Shown: positions 10,378 through 20,651, numbered from the stretch's first letter. The stretch: DNA of 64,000 nucleotides from Adineta steineri (GCA_905250115.1 CAJNOI010000042.1:62001-126000), one strand, 5' to 3'. The notes: a model not told the origin generated them from the letters alone. Numbers and translations: made by a program.

Positions 10378-12798
10378 ATGGCAAATAATCTAAACAACAA
10401 TACATCTTCTGAAAACGTGAAAATTTTCAATCGATTGAACGAAGTATGAAAAGTTTTTCTTTTTCTTTTTCTTTTTCAAGCTATATACTTTTCTTTCTAG
10501 TTAATCAAAGATAAAATTGTATCAAAGGAATATACAACTGATGGTATTCAAATAAATTTGAATTTTGCTAATCTAAAGAATGATGATTGGCCTATTGTAC
10601 TCGAACAAATACAAAATAAAGATTATCCTTTACGAGGTTTATCATTATCATGGGATGCAACTAGTAATAAAATAATCGAGCCTGGTTTTATTCAATTTAT
10701 TAAAATAATTGAAAATCATACAACATTGATTCATTTCAAAATCAGATTATATTCCATTTCTGATAATACGAAAACAAATTTTTTATTAGGCGCATTGAAA
10801 AAGAATCGTTCGATCAAAAATTTATCGGTAAATGCAACTGACGTTAATCAACAAACAACAAAAGCATTTTCAGAAGTATTGAAGGATAATCAATCGATAC
10901 TTTCACTCGATTTTTATAACTGTAATTATGCCGATCCTCGTGAGTAAGTTTGTCTAACGATTACTTTAATACTTCAAGAAACAGATTAACTTTGAATAAT
11001 ATATTTTTTTAGACCTGCATATCCTATGTTCGATGATTGTGCTACTAATTTATCTCATTCATTACCTACAAGCGTTCTTCAACGACTTAAAATTGGTGAT
11101 ATTGATGATAGAACCTTCAAGATATTACTGCCATCATTAGTAAAAACGTTGCATGTTCTTGATGTATCTGGAAACACGAATTATACACCAGATATTTCTA
11201 CCTTCCAATCTCATCTTCAATCAAATGATAATACCCTGAAAGTATTAATTCTCAATTCTTCCGGATTTGAGAAATTCAAACAATCGGAATTGTCTTCAAA
11301 AATTCACATTGTTAATCGTAATAGTTTTCTAGGCAATTTATTTTCTCTCGAAGGTCCTATTTCTATAATACCACATACAGTGAATAAAACTGATTGGCCT
11401 ATATTATTGACGGAATTAACAAAGGATATTAATAGTTTACGTGAAGTGGATTTAAATTTATCTAATGGATGTGATGAAAATTCTATGAATTATTTAGAAA
11501 ATTTATTAGGTACCCAATCGCAATTGAAGAATTTGAAAATAAGTGGTACATCATTAAATCAATCAATTCAAGAAAAATTATTTCAAATATTGAGAAAAAA
11601 CAAATCGATTATTAAATTTGAAATGAATACAAAAATTGAATTAAATATTCTCAAATATTTGATCGATTTTTTGGCAAAAAATAATAACATTGCTCATTTG
11701 AAATTTTACGAATGTTCAAATCTGGGTGATCAAGAAGCGATTGTGCTAGCTGATGGTTTAAAAATGGCTACGAATTTAAAAAGTTTTCAAGTGAATAACA
11801 GTGACATAGGTAATAGTGGATTTCAAGCTATTCTCTCGTCTTTACCAGATTCATTAATTGTATTACACTTTACACATAGTTGTCTAAATGCAAAAATTTT
11901 ACCTTGGTTTGGGAATTTTATCAAAACTCATCCAAAGATTAAAGATATTTCTCTCGAAAATAATCCTATAACTCTTAACAGTGCACCTGAATTAGATGTA
12001 GCTGGTTTAATTGATCAAATATTAAAAATTACAAATGCCAATCAGTGCAATTGTTATTTGGAAATCTATACAAAAATTCAAGATATAATTTCAAATACAC
12101 CAATTGGTTGCATTTGGTTACCTAGAGAACATAGACGAGATTATGATTTACTCGAATTATACAATGAAATGAAGAAAAATCCAACGAAATATTGGTCAAT
12201 AAATATGAAAACTAATTCTAATATGTCACTTCATGCATATGATATTTTTCTTGATATTCTCAATTGTGATATTCGTGTTGCTGAACTTCATCTTGGAGAG
12301 AACGATATGAACGAAGAAGTACAAAAATATTTTTTCAAAGATTTTCGTGATAATAATACAGTGGAACGTTTAGAAATATCACAAAATAAACTTTGCAGTC
12401 AAGCTATGAAATATATTGGATCTTTTCTAAAACACAGTTCCAAAATTTGCATATTTAAATTACGTAAATGTCAAATTGATAGTGAAGGTATTCGTTGTTT
12501 ATGCGAAGGCTTGTCTGAAAGCCGTTTATATAAATTATCTTTATACGAAAATCCACTTGATGATGATTCCTGCGCAAGAATTCTTTCATCTATTCCTCCT
12601 TCATTGAAATCATTATCACTTGCATCTGATGAGATATCGGAATCATCCTTTCAAGCAATTATTGATTTTTTGAATACAAATAAAACATTAGAAACACTTA
12701 ATCTGATGTACAATCCAGTTTATGATAATCGTGTAGATCAATTAAAACGCGTAGCAAGTCAAAATGGTATTTGCAAATTTTCCACAGATATTGAATAA
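10378..12798 (+). CDS. Leucine-rich-repeat protein
   Basis: Three exons (10378-10443, 10501-10943, 11013-12798) join in phase into 764 residues. The first exon encodes only 22 residues. LRRs of ribonuclease-inhibitor type recur through the protein, for example LKFYECSNLGDQEAIVLADG, LEISQNKLCSQAMKYIG and LSLYENPLDDDSCARIL. There is no signal peptide or membrane segment, so a cytoplasmic scaffold or receptor-like role is likely. The first intron holds a (TCTTTT)n pyrimidine tract (10452-10476) before the acceptor. Unlike the LRR gene upstream, its repeats are not split by introns, so the two are not recent duplicates. The function is not known. Confidence 0.85.
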
Positions 12799-12950
12799 GA
12801 ATACCACATCTATACAACGGCTTGGCTGAGTTGATATGAACTATCACATAACCACTAATTCTTTTTAATACTAACAGAATTCAATATTAATGTAGTTTTA
12901 GATTACTAACGAAATAAATTTTAAAACGCGTATTCTCATAATAAATCTAA

Positions 12951-13012
12951 GTTGAGGATGTGAGTGTGAATTTGAAATTTGTTCAGTTATACCCACACCC
13001 ACACCATCAACT
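12951..13012. repeat. Telomere-like inverted repeat
   Basis: GTTGAGGATGTGAGTGTG on the left pairs with CACCCACACCATCAAC on the right across a loop of about 25 bases. Confidence 0.75.
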
Positions 13013-13035
13013 GCAGTATGATCGCCTAGTTTTTT

Positions 13036-13239
13036 CTATATGAAACGAGCCACATTTCTTTGGCTGACATGGTTGGCTCATTTTCCATGACCGGCTTCAA
13101 TTATGTTTTAGCCAGATTTTATAGGAAATGTTATTATTTAATAATTAGTAAAACCTTAGATTAACTTAGGATTCTTTATCCTCTAGTATAAATGGATAAA
13201 ATATGGATGGTAGACTCCATTTTGGCTCGCTTCATATGA
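13036..13239. mobile_element. MITE-like element, about 205 bp
   Basis: Terminal inverted repeats read TATATGAAACGAGCCACAT and, at the other end, ATTTTGGCTCGCTTCATATG. Inside is a second weak pair (TTGGCTCATTTTCCATG). No open frame is present. Confidence 0.65.
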
Positions 13240-13364
13240 CTCATGAATACGACATTAGTGTTGAGAAACAGAAAGAAAAAAGACGTTAGTTTTTTTCTCG
13301 TGAAAGCGAAGAAAGGAAAAAAAGAGCTGAACATAGTTGTTTTTCTTGTGCTAACACAATAAAA

Positions 13365-15104
13365 ATGAATTTAGAATCATTGGCAAATGAATTACTTCTC
13401 GATCTATTTCAATATGTATCTTCTGCCAATCTTCTTGATACTTTTTATAATCTTAATAATCGTTTCAATTCTCTTCTTCTTCGTCATTTTCAAAATTATG
13501 ACCTTGATTTCCAATCAATATCTAAAGATGATTTTAATACAATGTGTCGACATCTTTCGTTCATTTCCAATCAAGTAACGTCTCTACATCTCTCAGATAG
13601 GCATGATACACCTGGTCAAATTGATCAATTCTGTTCTTTTGGTTTTACTCTTCATCAATTCATTTATTTACAATCATTGTCCATTTATCATCTTCATTCC
13701 GAAGATATTATGAATACATTATTATTAAGTTTACCTTATCGTTCATTGATTTCGGATATAACTTTTAAAGAATGTTCTTTTTCGTATGATGAAACAAATT
13801 CTCAAACATTTGTAAATATTCTATGGAGTTTACCTAAATTGATAAATTGTCATCTGGATATTCAATTCAAACCACAAACACATTTTCCAGTCTCAACTGT
13901 TCTCTCATCAACCATTGAATCTCTATTTATTACTGATATAAATCCACAAAACAGTCAATTGTCTCTTCTCTTTAAAAATACTCCTTATCTACGAAATCTT
14001 TCTATTGATTTTCATTTAAACTTTTCTAACGAACCTCCAATATTAATAACAACATCAATTATTACATTGAATGTTTCATTTTTCATGATTGAAGATCAAG
14101 TTTTAGCGAATTTTTTTCAAATGATGCCTAATTTACTTCGATTGAAAGTTGATCTACCAGATACATATATCGATGGACAAACATGGGAACGAATAATTGA
14201 AAAATATTTACCTCAATTAAAAATTTTTCAATTTCGAATGAATGATGAACTTGATGATGATGATACAGATGAAAAAGAAGAAATAAATGAAAGATTAAAA
14301 CTTTTTCAAAGTCCATTTTGGCTCGATAAATATCAATTAGTTGTTCGATGTGATTGCAATTTACTTAGTCATAACATGATTATTTATAGTTTACCATATG
14401 CATTTGATAATTTTTATTTTCAATATCCTATTTTATCAATATCAACTCAATCTGTTGATGAAAATGTATCTTCATCATATAATCAAGTCCATCGATTAAC
14501 TTGTAAAACAAATTTATCAAATGAATCATCATTTTCATCTATGATTCAATTTACTCAAATTCGAGAACTTTGTATACATCTTCCTATTAATAATTATTTT
14601 TGGAATATTATTTCAAGATTAGAACGAATAAAAATACTTGATATATTAATATCAAATGAATATAATGAAAATTATGAAATACAATTAAAAGTTTTATTTG
14701 ATAAAATATCGAATGTATCGATAGTACGTTTTAGAAATTGGTCATCAAGAAGTTTACCAATATTACCAATTCAACAAATATCTCTATCACTATCTCAATT
14801 AGATTTAATGTGGTATAAATGGTACAATCTTGAAGAATGTACTCTTTTAACTCAAATGTTAATTAATACTTCATGTAAAATACTTTCAATTGATGTTCAA
14901 AATCGAAAATGTATATTAAAAATTATTAATACAATGAATAATCTTCAATCACTTCATGTTCGATGTCACGCTGATATATTTAATCATAATACAATATCAA
15001 CGAAAGATGAATTAATTGAATGGTTACAACAATATATACCAATATCATATACCATTACTCGAGATAATTATCCTATAAATTGTATTCGTCTTTGGATTAG
15101 TTAA
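13365..15104 (+). CDS. F-box protein with LRR-like C-terminal region
   Basis: A single-exon 579-residue protein begins with an F-box-like motif (residues 5-40, LANELLLDLFQYVSS and YNLNNRFNSLL). The rest is a long run of Leu-rich strands such as VTSLHLSD and LQSLSIYHLH, typical of rotifer F-box families. F-box proteins bind Skp1 and present targets to SCF ubiquitin ligases; the target here is unknown. An acidic patch (ELDDDDTDEKEE) lies near residue 295. It converges on the DUF4419 gene, with 9 bases between the two stop codons. Confidence 0.85.
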   Translation: MNLESLANELLLDLFQYVSSANLLDTFYNLNNRFNSLLLRHFQNYDLDFQSISKDDFNTMCRHLSFISNQVTSLHLSDRHDTPGQIDQFCSFGFTLHQFIYLQSLSIYHLHSEDIMNTLLLSLPYRSLISDITFKECSFSYDETNSQTFVNILWSLPKLINCHLDIQFKPQTHFPVSTVLSSTIESLFITDINPQNSQLSLLFKNTPYLRNLSIDFHLNFSNEPPILITTSIITLNVSFFMIEDQVLANFFQMMPNLLRLKVDLPDTYIDGQTWERIIEKYLPQLKIFQFRMNDELDDDDTDEKEEINERLKLFQSPFWLDKYQLVVRCDCNLLSHNMIIYSLPYAFDNFYFQYPILSISTQSVDENVSSSYNQVHRLTCKTNLSNESSFSSMIQFTQIRELCIHLPINNYFWNIISRLERIKILDILISNEYNENYEIQLKVLFDKISNVSIVRFRNWSSRSLPILPIQQISLSLSQLDLMWYKWYNLEECTLLTQMLINTSCKILSIDVQNRKCILKIINTMNNLQSLHVRCHADIFNHNTISTKDELIEWLQQYIPISYTITRDNYPINCIRLWIS

Positions 15105-15113
15105 GAGAAATAT

Positions 15114-16169
15114 TTATAATTTTTCAACTGTTGTTAAATCTTCAATAACAGCTAAACTTATAACTGGTTTATGGATATGGTCTTGTGTTGAGTCAACTCC
15201 ATAAAATCCACCTAAAACATAACAAGTTTTTTTTAAACACGTACAATGATTTTCAACTTCAACAGGAACATGAATTGAATCTAATTTAATATCAGCAGCC
15301 ATGATTTGTTCTGGATTCTTTCCATTAATTTCATAAAATAATTTTAATATCCACCCACTAATATATTCAATACTTCCTGAACCTAATCTTCCACGTTTAG
15401 AATCGGCAATATGATTCCAAAACTCAACATCAACTTTCCCTTCATACGTTTTAATAAATTCATTTAAAATTGGTAATAAATCTTGAATATATTTATAAAA
15501 AGAATCATTATTTACTGTATAAGATAATAATTGTTCAGTTTTTTGTTTTAATAATTTCCAATCGAAAAGATTTCCCATAAAATGTACATTACGTATTCCA
15601 CATGAAGGAATACATCTACTATATTGAAAATATGTTTTAAATGTATCCATAACACATGCATAAGATAAAATAAGTTCAATTTCAGTTGTTGTAGAAAAAT
15701 TATTTATTAAATTATCAACAATTTCGGAAGTTTTTATATTTTTAGATATTTGTGTTTGCATCATTTCAAAAAAATCTGTCCAATCTTCTTCTCGTTTTCC
15801 TAGTGGTTCAACAACAACAAGCTTTTTCTTTCCTTCATGATCAACAAATAAATGTCTAAGTTGTTCGGAATTCGTATTAATATATTTTGAAAAATTAATT
15901 GTTATCATTAACCAAAGATCATCAGGTGATAATAAAATATCTTCATGACGATTGTAAGCAAGTAAAAATGCATCTAATATAGCATTTTGTGAATACGTAC
16001 TAGCTGATCCATTTGTTAATGCGTATTGAATTTTATAATCATTGGATGATTTTCTATTAGGACCATTTGTTAATTTATCTAACCAAATTTTATCATAAGG
16101 TAATGGAGAATTATCTTCATTTACAGTCTTTTCTGGTTCAAGATTGTTGATTTTTATTGTTTTTAACAT
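15114..16169 (-). CDS. DUF4419 family protein
   Basis: The 351-residue reading frame has the signature stretches of DUF4419 (Pfam PF14388): ILDAFLLAYNRHEDILLSPDDLWLMI, FVDHEGKKKLVV near residue 100, DFFEMMQTQISKNIK, TEIELILSYACVMDTFKTYF and SGWILKLFYEI. The family is widespread in fungi and some animals, and its biochemical function is not established. I placed the start at the first ATG (16169); an in-frame extension uses a non-ATG codon. No intron is visible. The 3' end faces the upstream F-box gene closely, so the two transcripts probably overlap. Confidence 0.85.
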   Translation of the reverse strand: MLKTIKINNLEPEKTVNEDNSPLPYDKIWLDKLTNGPNRKSSNDYKIQYALTNGSASTYSQNAILDAFLLAYNRHEDILLSPDDLWLMITINFSKYINTNSEQLRHLFVDHEGKKKLVVVEPLGKREEDWTDFFEMMQTQISKNIKTSEIVDNLINNFSTTTEIELILSYACVMDTFKTYFQYSRCIPSCGIRNVHFMGNLFDWKLLKQKTEQLLSYTVNNDSFYKYIQDLLPILNEFIKTYEGKVDVEFWNHIADSKRGRLGSGSIEYISGWILKLFYEINGKNPEQIMAADIKLDSIHVPVEVENHCTCLKKTCYVLGGFYGVDSTQDHIHKPVISLAVIEDLTTVEKL

Positions 16170-16341
16170 TTGAAATATGTATATGACACACAACGTAAAT
16201 ACAGAATAAATAAGAATACAGGTAATGCAATCTGTAATAATATGTTATTTCACAATAATAATGATTCATATGTAATTAAAACACAAGATGATAAGAAAAA
16301 TCGGTGATTATATTTCATTTTCAATAAATTCAATATTCTAA

Positions 16342-16645
16342 TTATTTACATTCATAATACGAGTCTAATGATGCACATATATAATCATTTTGAAAAACTT
16401 TATCTAAAGATGTCGCATCCTTAAATTCATCATGCGTCATCAAAATATTAAATAAAGGTGTTTCATCATTTATCATTTGAAATACAAGTTTCCCTATTTA
16501 TCAAAATTTTACTAAAAGTGATGTCAAATGGTAAACAAACTATTATTTGTATAACAGCGTCAGTCGATGGAGATTCATGTCTGAAAATGCTTACATATTT
16601 ATATGTTCATTATCAGCTAAATCTTCCTCATGGAAACAAAGCAGA
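16342..16645 (-). pseudogene. Possible 3' remnant of an unrecognised gene
   Basis: On the minus strand a frame ending at the TAA 16344-16342 reads FQMINDETPLFNILMTHDEF then KVFQNDYICASLDSYYECK, which has protein-like composition. Upstream, after a plausible acceptor, a different frame reads HESPSTDAVIQIIVCLPFDI, so the two parts are out of register. I take it as a decayed gene end or an exon pair I could not join. Overlapping plus-strand frames look like shadows. Confidence 0.35.
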
Positions 16646-16812
16646 TAGACATGAAAATTTAAATATTCATTGATTTTTTTAAAAAAATTTCCTTCTCATT
16701 ATGATAAATAAATACGAATTGTTTAATTTCCTTTCATTTGATATAAAAAATTATATTTTTGTTGGAATAGATTGTTAGTCGATCTTCATTATACTTTGAC
16801 ATATATTAAGAG

Positions 16813-17186
16813 ACAGTCCATGAGAATATCGAGCAACGTTCCAGTATACGAGGCACAAGACAAAAAATACTTTTATGATTTAGCATGTGCATTTGAAAGA
16901 TCATGTTTTGAAACTAACAAATCCAAATTTTTAGCTCATTTGGATGTATTTTAAAAAAGTTAGCCTAGATCGACTTTTTATCACTACTGATCTATAACTT
17001 AAGTTATAGATCAGTAGTGATAAAAAGTCGATCTAGGCTAACTTTTTTAAAATACATCCAAATGAGCTAAAAATTTGGATTTGTTAGTTTCAAAACATGA
17101 TCTTTCAAATGCACATGCTAAATCATAAAAGTATTTTTTGTCTTGTGCCTCGATTCCTTGGTGCTGTCATGGACGCTCTTTTAAAA
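16813..17186. mobile_element. Foldback insertion, about 374 bp, built on a perfect palindrome
   Basis: Compared with the uninterrupted paralogous segment at 20387-20643, this block is extra DNA. It is flanked by AAGAG at 16808-16812 and again at 17187-17191, consistent with a 5-bp target duplication. Its core, 16849-17152, is a perfect palindrome. The outer parts are non-identical but both carry GTCCATGA. It has no open frame that is not itself palindromic. Confidence 0.7.
16849..17152. repeat. Perfect 304-bp palindrome, no spacer
   Basis: The two 152-base arms are exact reverse complements, meeting between 17000 and 17001 at TCTATAACTT/AAGTTATAGA. I compared the arms base by base and found no mismatch before 16848/17153. 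Confidence 0.95.
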
Positions 17187-17278
17187 AAGAGTCTTTGATA
17201 TTTTTCCTCTCGTCAACCGTATAATAATGATCGTTGTACAGCGTTTTATTAAGCATTTCTATATTGAAATCGCTTAAT

Positions 17279-17346
17279 TTTGAGATGTGTGTGGGAGTGA
17301 AACTAATAAAAGAGTAAAACATATAAGCCATACCCACACCCTAGAT
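17279..17346. repeat. Telomere-like inverted repeat
   Basis: TTTGAGATGTGTGTGGGAG on the left, and CATACCCACACCCTAG on the right, with a loop of about 30 bases. It directly follows duplication copy A. Confidence 0.7.
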
Positions 17347-17717
17347 AAAATAATCGATCAAAAGGTTGTTCGGTGTATTTTATTTGCTGCCCTCGGAATA
17401 GAATTCTATCGATGAAATTTAAGAACTCATATGAGTAAAACACGTTTCATCAAAATGGAATGTATATAAAAGAAAGAAAAAAAAACTTTTGGAGAATAAT
17501 AATAATGAGGTTATTACATGTGAAACTATTCATTTGTATTAATCTGAAATAAATAATCCATGTACGAGTAAATTTTTTTTCTTCTAATTACGACGATTGC
17601 CAAAAGAAGTGTGTCCTTGATTGAAATTTAATATAAGAAGAAATTGATGGAGGTTGTTAAAAAAAACTCTCTTGTTCTCATTAACGTATTTGTATTTTTT
17701 TTTCATCGTGTTGTTCG

Positions 17718-17726
17718 TATATAAAT
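17718..17726 (+). promoter_or_regulatory. TATA box (TATATAAAT)
   Basis: TATATAAATAG lies about 90 bases before the ATG at 17811, with a GAGA-rich stretch after it. Confidence 0.6.
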
Positions 17727-17810
17727 AGAGTGAGAGAGAAGTTGTTCTTATTTCATTTCAATTACTTCAAAACATATTCAAAGAAGATCTATTAATTTCA
17801 CGAAACAAGA

Positions 17811-18035
17811 ATGTCGACTCCATCGAATGTTGAATCTGAAGGTGGAACAATGACAAATGCGACATCAGGAAATCAACAAGGTCAAAGTGGATCATCTGGA
17901 AATCAACAAAATCAAGGAAATCCATCGTCTGAAAGTCAACAAGGAAAACAATCAAATCAAAATAATTCAGCTGGAATGGGTGGAGCAGCTAGTTCGAATG
18001 CATCAGGTGGTACTGATCATTTAGCTACGAAATGA
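17811..18035 (+). CDS. Small, extremely hydrophilic disordered protein
   Basis: The 74-residue product is almost entirely Gly, Ser, Gln, Asn, Thr and Ala, with no Trp, Cys, Phe, Tyr or Ile. A GNQQ(G/N)Q unit repeats around residues 20-35. Strong TATA box, clean ATG context (AAGAATG) and a downstream AATAAA near 18107 support a real gene. The composition is that of a hydrophilin-like stress protein, and bdelloids survive desiccation, but a protective role is only inference. A broken hydrophilic frame lies just downstream. Confidence 0.65.
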   Translation: MSTPSNVESEGGTMTNATSGNQQGQSGSSGNQQNQGNPSSESQQGKQSNQNNSAGMGGAASSNASGGTDHLATK

Positions 18036-18177
18036 ATATCAAGAATTCATTGGCATGATAAACTCTCTCACTTTTCATTTTTCTCTCTTATAAATAATAT
18101 CGTACTGAATAAAAGTTTAAAATTCTACTGATTGTTTATCTGCACTTCATCAAGATCATCGCCAAAGAATAAAAAAA

Positions 18178-18327
18178 TCTAACTTAGGTGGTCCAACAAA
18201 TGGAGATTTAGGTAGTAACTTCCGATAAACTGATGCATAATCAGGAAATATTTTACCTGATGCACAAGGTGAAACAGTCACTAGTGGACAAGTTGGTGAA
18301 GGTATATCTGATCATTATAAAAAATAG
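18178..18327 (+). pseudogene. Broken hydrophilic protein gene
   Basis: One frame from 18178 to the TAG at 18325-18327 reads SNLGGPTNGDLGSNF, then after two in-frame TAA codons SGNILPDAQGETVTSGQVGE and ISDHYKK. Both stops are one substitution from CAA (Gln), a common codon in the neighbouring intact gene. The Gly/Asn/Gln-rich composition suggests a decayed relative of a hydrophilic stress-type protein. No start codon is identifiable. Confidence 0.5.
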
Positions 18328-18519
18328 ATATTTTTTCTTTTTGTTTCTATTTTTGTGTTTATAACAACCAGCATGTTAACGAGAAGGTTAAACACTTGTT
18401 TAAGAAAATTTTCTTTGTAATGATATTCAATACGTAGACGATTTTAATTGAAGACAAAGGAGTATTTTTCAATTTCGTCTTTATTGACCTCTTCTCTTCT
18501 CTTCTCTGTCGTTGTATGC

Positions 18520-18609
18520 TGGGGTGTGGGTGTGGGTGTAAATGTACAGACAAAAGTCGCTCAGATACCCACACTCACGCATCCATCACATCCACACCCA
18601 CACCCTTTA
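18520..18609. repeat. Telomere-like inverted repeat
   Basis: GGGGTGTGGGTGTGGGTG on the left pairs with CATCCACACCCACACCC on the right, with additional CCCACACTCACGC units inside. Confidence 0.8.
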
Positions 18610-18990
18610 GTCCTTATAATTCTATCTTATTTCTTAATTTTTCTTATCATTGACAGGATGAAGATGGAACACAAGAGCATTTTTCTCACCCACACGCATA
18701 TCATCAATATTATATATGAAGATACGGATGAGAATTGCATTCTCTTGTTTTTTTTAATGGTTTTTTTGCAGTATGTAAAAATAAAATGAAAATAAAATAA
18801 GAAAGCAAAAAATATCAATAATAGCAGGATGTGTTCTGAACAACAAGAAAAAACGAGCGTGCAACAAGTAAATAAATACATAAACAACGAAGAAGGTAAT
18901 TTTGATTGATTTATTTTAGTACACCGAGATAAGAGATTATATTGAAATCATTCCAAATTTGTTATTATTTTCATTCATATTACTGATCAT

Positions 18991-19701
18991 CTAGATAGGA
19001 AAAGCAACTAGTGTTTCTTGATCGGGATCATTTAAGAATGTTAATGGTCCAAGTACAACGGAAGATCTATTTCTTGCTTTAGCTCGTAACCAAGATGGAT
19101 ATACGAAACCCAAACAATATAAAACAGGAAAAATGAATATGAAATATGTTTCAATATGACTATAGTATATTTCCAGTATGATAGTACAGGGAATAACTGG
19201 TAGAGTACAGAAAACAAACCATATTGGTCCCATGATTTTTGACCATTGAAAAGCATTCCTTTCACGTATATAGAGATAGAAAACATAAATAGTATGAAGA
19301 ATACAATACAGGTAAAGAGATATTAGTAGTCCAACCGAACTAAACATCTGCCAATCATGACCACCACTAATTTTGTCTGTACCGGCTAGAATAAGCACAC
19401 CAGTTAAGGGGATAGCCACAATGACATGAATAATATATACAATAATTCGATTAATAACTGATTGATTTTCTAATAGTGATCGAAATCGACCAATGATAAT
19501 TACTAATATTTGAGGAAATAAGATAGTCACTCCAACAAATAAAATATTGATAATTCGATCGTATCTTTTAGAAAATGTTTGTTGAACATTCGATATATCG
19601 TTTAAATAACATATCACTACGGTTATGATCATAGTTAGAGTAGCAGTGAATGGTAAAATCAGTAAAGATCGATCCAAAATTAATGCTGCAGTTTTTCCCA
19701 T
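18991..19701 (-). CDS. Six-pass integral membrane protein, family not recognised
   Basis: The uninterrupted 236-residue frame starts at a clear ATG and contains about six hydrophobic helices (roughly residues 10-32, 50-70, 84-104, 122-146, 157-177 and 187-207). Charged loops separate them, including YIRERNAFQWSK, and the tail LRAKARNRSSVVLGPL is basic and probably cytosolic. The layout recalls small DRAM/TMEM-type proteins, but I could not find a family signature, so no function is given. Single exon, with the region upstream free of splice signals. Confidence 0.7.
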   Translation of the reverse strand: MGKTAALILDRSLLILPFTATLTMIITVVICYLNDISNVQQTFSKRYDRIINILFVGVTILFPQILVIIIGRFRSLLENQSVINRIIVYIIHVIVAIPLTGVLILAGTDKISGGHDWQMFSSVGLLISLYLYCILHTIYVFYLYIRERNAFQWSKIMGPIWFVFCTLPVIPCTIILEIYYSHIETYFIFIFPVLYCLGFVYPSWLRAKARNRSSVVLGPLTFLNDPDQETLVAFPI

Positions 19702-20305
19702 TTTCCAAATTACAATTACCTTATTTGTTCCGTCCGAATCGATTAATTTGTGTATTACGTTGTATTTAACCTGGCAAACAATGAGAATCTATGTGCACAA
19801 ACAATCTTATATGATAAAATGAAATATTTTGATTTTGTTAAAACTAAATCGGTATAAAAAAAATCAACAATAATTGCAGGAGAGAAAAACATCCATCTCA
19901 TGGAATCAGATGAATAAACAGTGGATAAATGAAATATGAGGAAGTCTAGAGGTGACATCTATAAAACATCGTGTTTGTGGATTCTTTTCTTTCCTTTCTT
20001 TGAAAGCATTCTACCTAGAAATCTGTGCCTGTGATCGTTATACTGTTGCATCAATTGCCGACCAACAGGCAACGTGTGGGCATGCAACCAGAGTAGAAGA
20101 CAATTTATGTTTCTTAGATTTTTCTTCAAGACAATGATAATAAAATAATAAAAAAGAGTAAATATTACATTCTTTATTGTGTTAATATGTATATTTGTTA
20201 TGTTCAGGGGCAGCGGAGCGTCATTAACCTAAGTGAGACTCACAATATTTTTTTCTGCTATGAAGTTTTAAATTAAAACATGAAGCAAAATATAAGTCTT
20301 CTTTT

Positions 20306-20378
20306 AATAGGGTGGGTGGGTGCGTGTGGATGTGGGTAATGAATAAGGAGAATACAAACATGCACACACACCCCTAAA
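20306..20378. repeat. Telomere-like inverted repeat
   Basis: TAGGGTGGGTGGGTGCGTG on the left and CATGCACACACACCCCTA on the right. It sits immediately before duplication copy B. Confidence 0.75.
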
Positions 20379-20386
20379 GCATATAA

Positions 20387-20643
20387 ACATGAAAACTTAA
20401 ATATTCATTGATTTTTTTTAAAAAATTTTCTTTTTCATTATGATAAACAAGTACAAATTGTTTAGTTTTCTGTTATTTGATAAAAAAATTATATTTTATT
20501 GAAATAGATTGTTAGTCGATCTTCATTACACTTTGACATATACTAAGAGTCTTTGATATTTTTCCTTTCGTCAATCGTATAATAATGATCGCTGTGCAGA
20601 CATTTATTTAAATGAATCATTTTATCAAGCATTTCTATATTGA
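20387..20643. repeat. Segmental duplication copy B (empty site)
   Basis: It aligns with 16649-17267 over its whole length but reads ACTAAGAGTCTTTGATATTT where copy A carries the palindromic insertion. It is bracketed on both sides by telomere-like inverted repeats. Confidence 0.8.
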
Positions 20644-20651
20644 TTATTTCG

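Larger units (their letters stand above)
12799..13364. other. Intergenic region with two inverted-repeat elements
   Basis: It contains the telomere-like inverted repeat at 12951-13012 and the MITE-like element at 13036-13239, almost adjacent. The remaining 120 bases are the presumed promoter of the F-box gene. Confidence 0.6.
16649..17267. repeat. Segmental duplication copy A (interrupted)
   Basis: 16649-16812 and 17192-17267 align closely with 20387-20643 (shared landmarks TAGATTGTTAGTCGATCTTC and TCTTTGATATTTTTCC). Copy A is interrupted by the palindromic insertion, and copy B is not. A telomere-like inverted repeat follows directly in both. Confidence 0.8.
17268..17810. other. Noncoding region upstream of the hydrophilic-protein gene
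   Basis: Apart from the inverted repeat at 17279-17346 and the TATA box at 17718-17726, I see only AT-rich DNA. The last 80 bases before the ATG are the probable 5'UTR. Confidence 0.5.
18036..18990. other. Noncoding region with gene remnant and telomere-like repeat
   Basis: It holds the remnant at 18178-18327, the inverted repeat at 18520-18609 and a lone CTCACCCACACGC tract near 18686. The open frames between 18359 and 18887 on both strands overlap these repeats and look like chance. Confidence 0.5.

Noticed and set aside
14128-14316. Minus-strand frame within the F-box gene
   Set aside because: It is a shadow of the long plus-strand coding region.
16772-16954. Short plus-strand open frame (60 codons)
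   Set aside because: It runs into the arm of the perfect palindrome, and the duplicated segment without the insertion lacks it.
17811-18327. Joining the hydrophilic gene and the downstream broken frame as one two-exon gene
   Set aside because: The first frame has its own stop codon and polyadenylation signal, and no GT donor in phase was evident near its end.
18359-18887. Overlapping frames on both strands with TH/PH repeats
   Set aside because: They are translations of the CCCACA/TGTGGG inverted repeat and AT-rich flanks.
19952-20137. 61-codon Cys-containing frame
   Set aside because: Followed by a polyadenylation-like signal and of plausible composition, but without upstream exon, promoter or homologue; noted only in the spacer entry.
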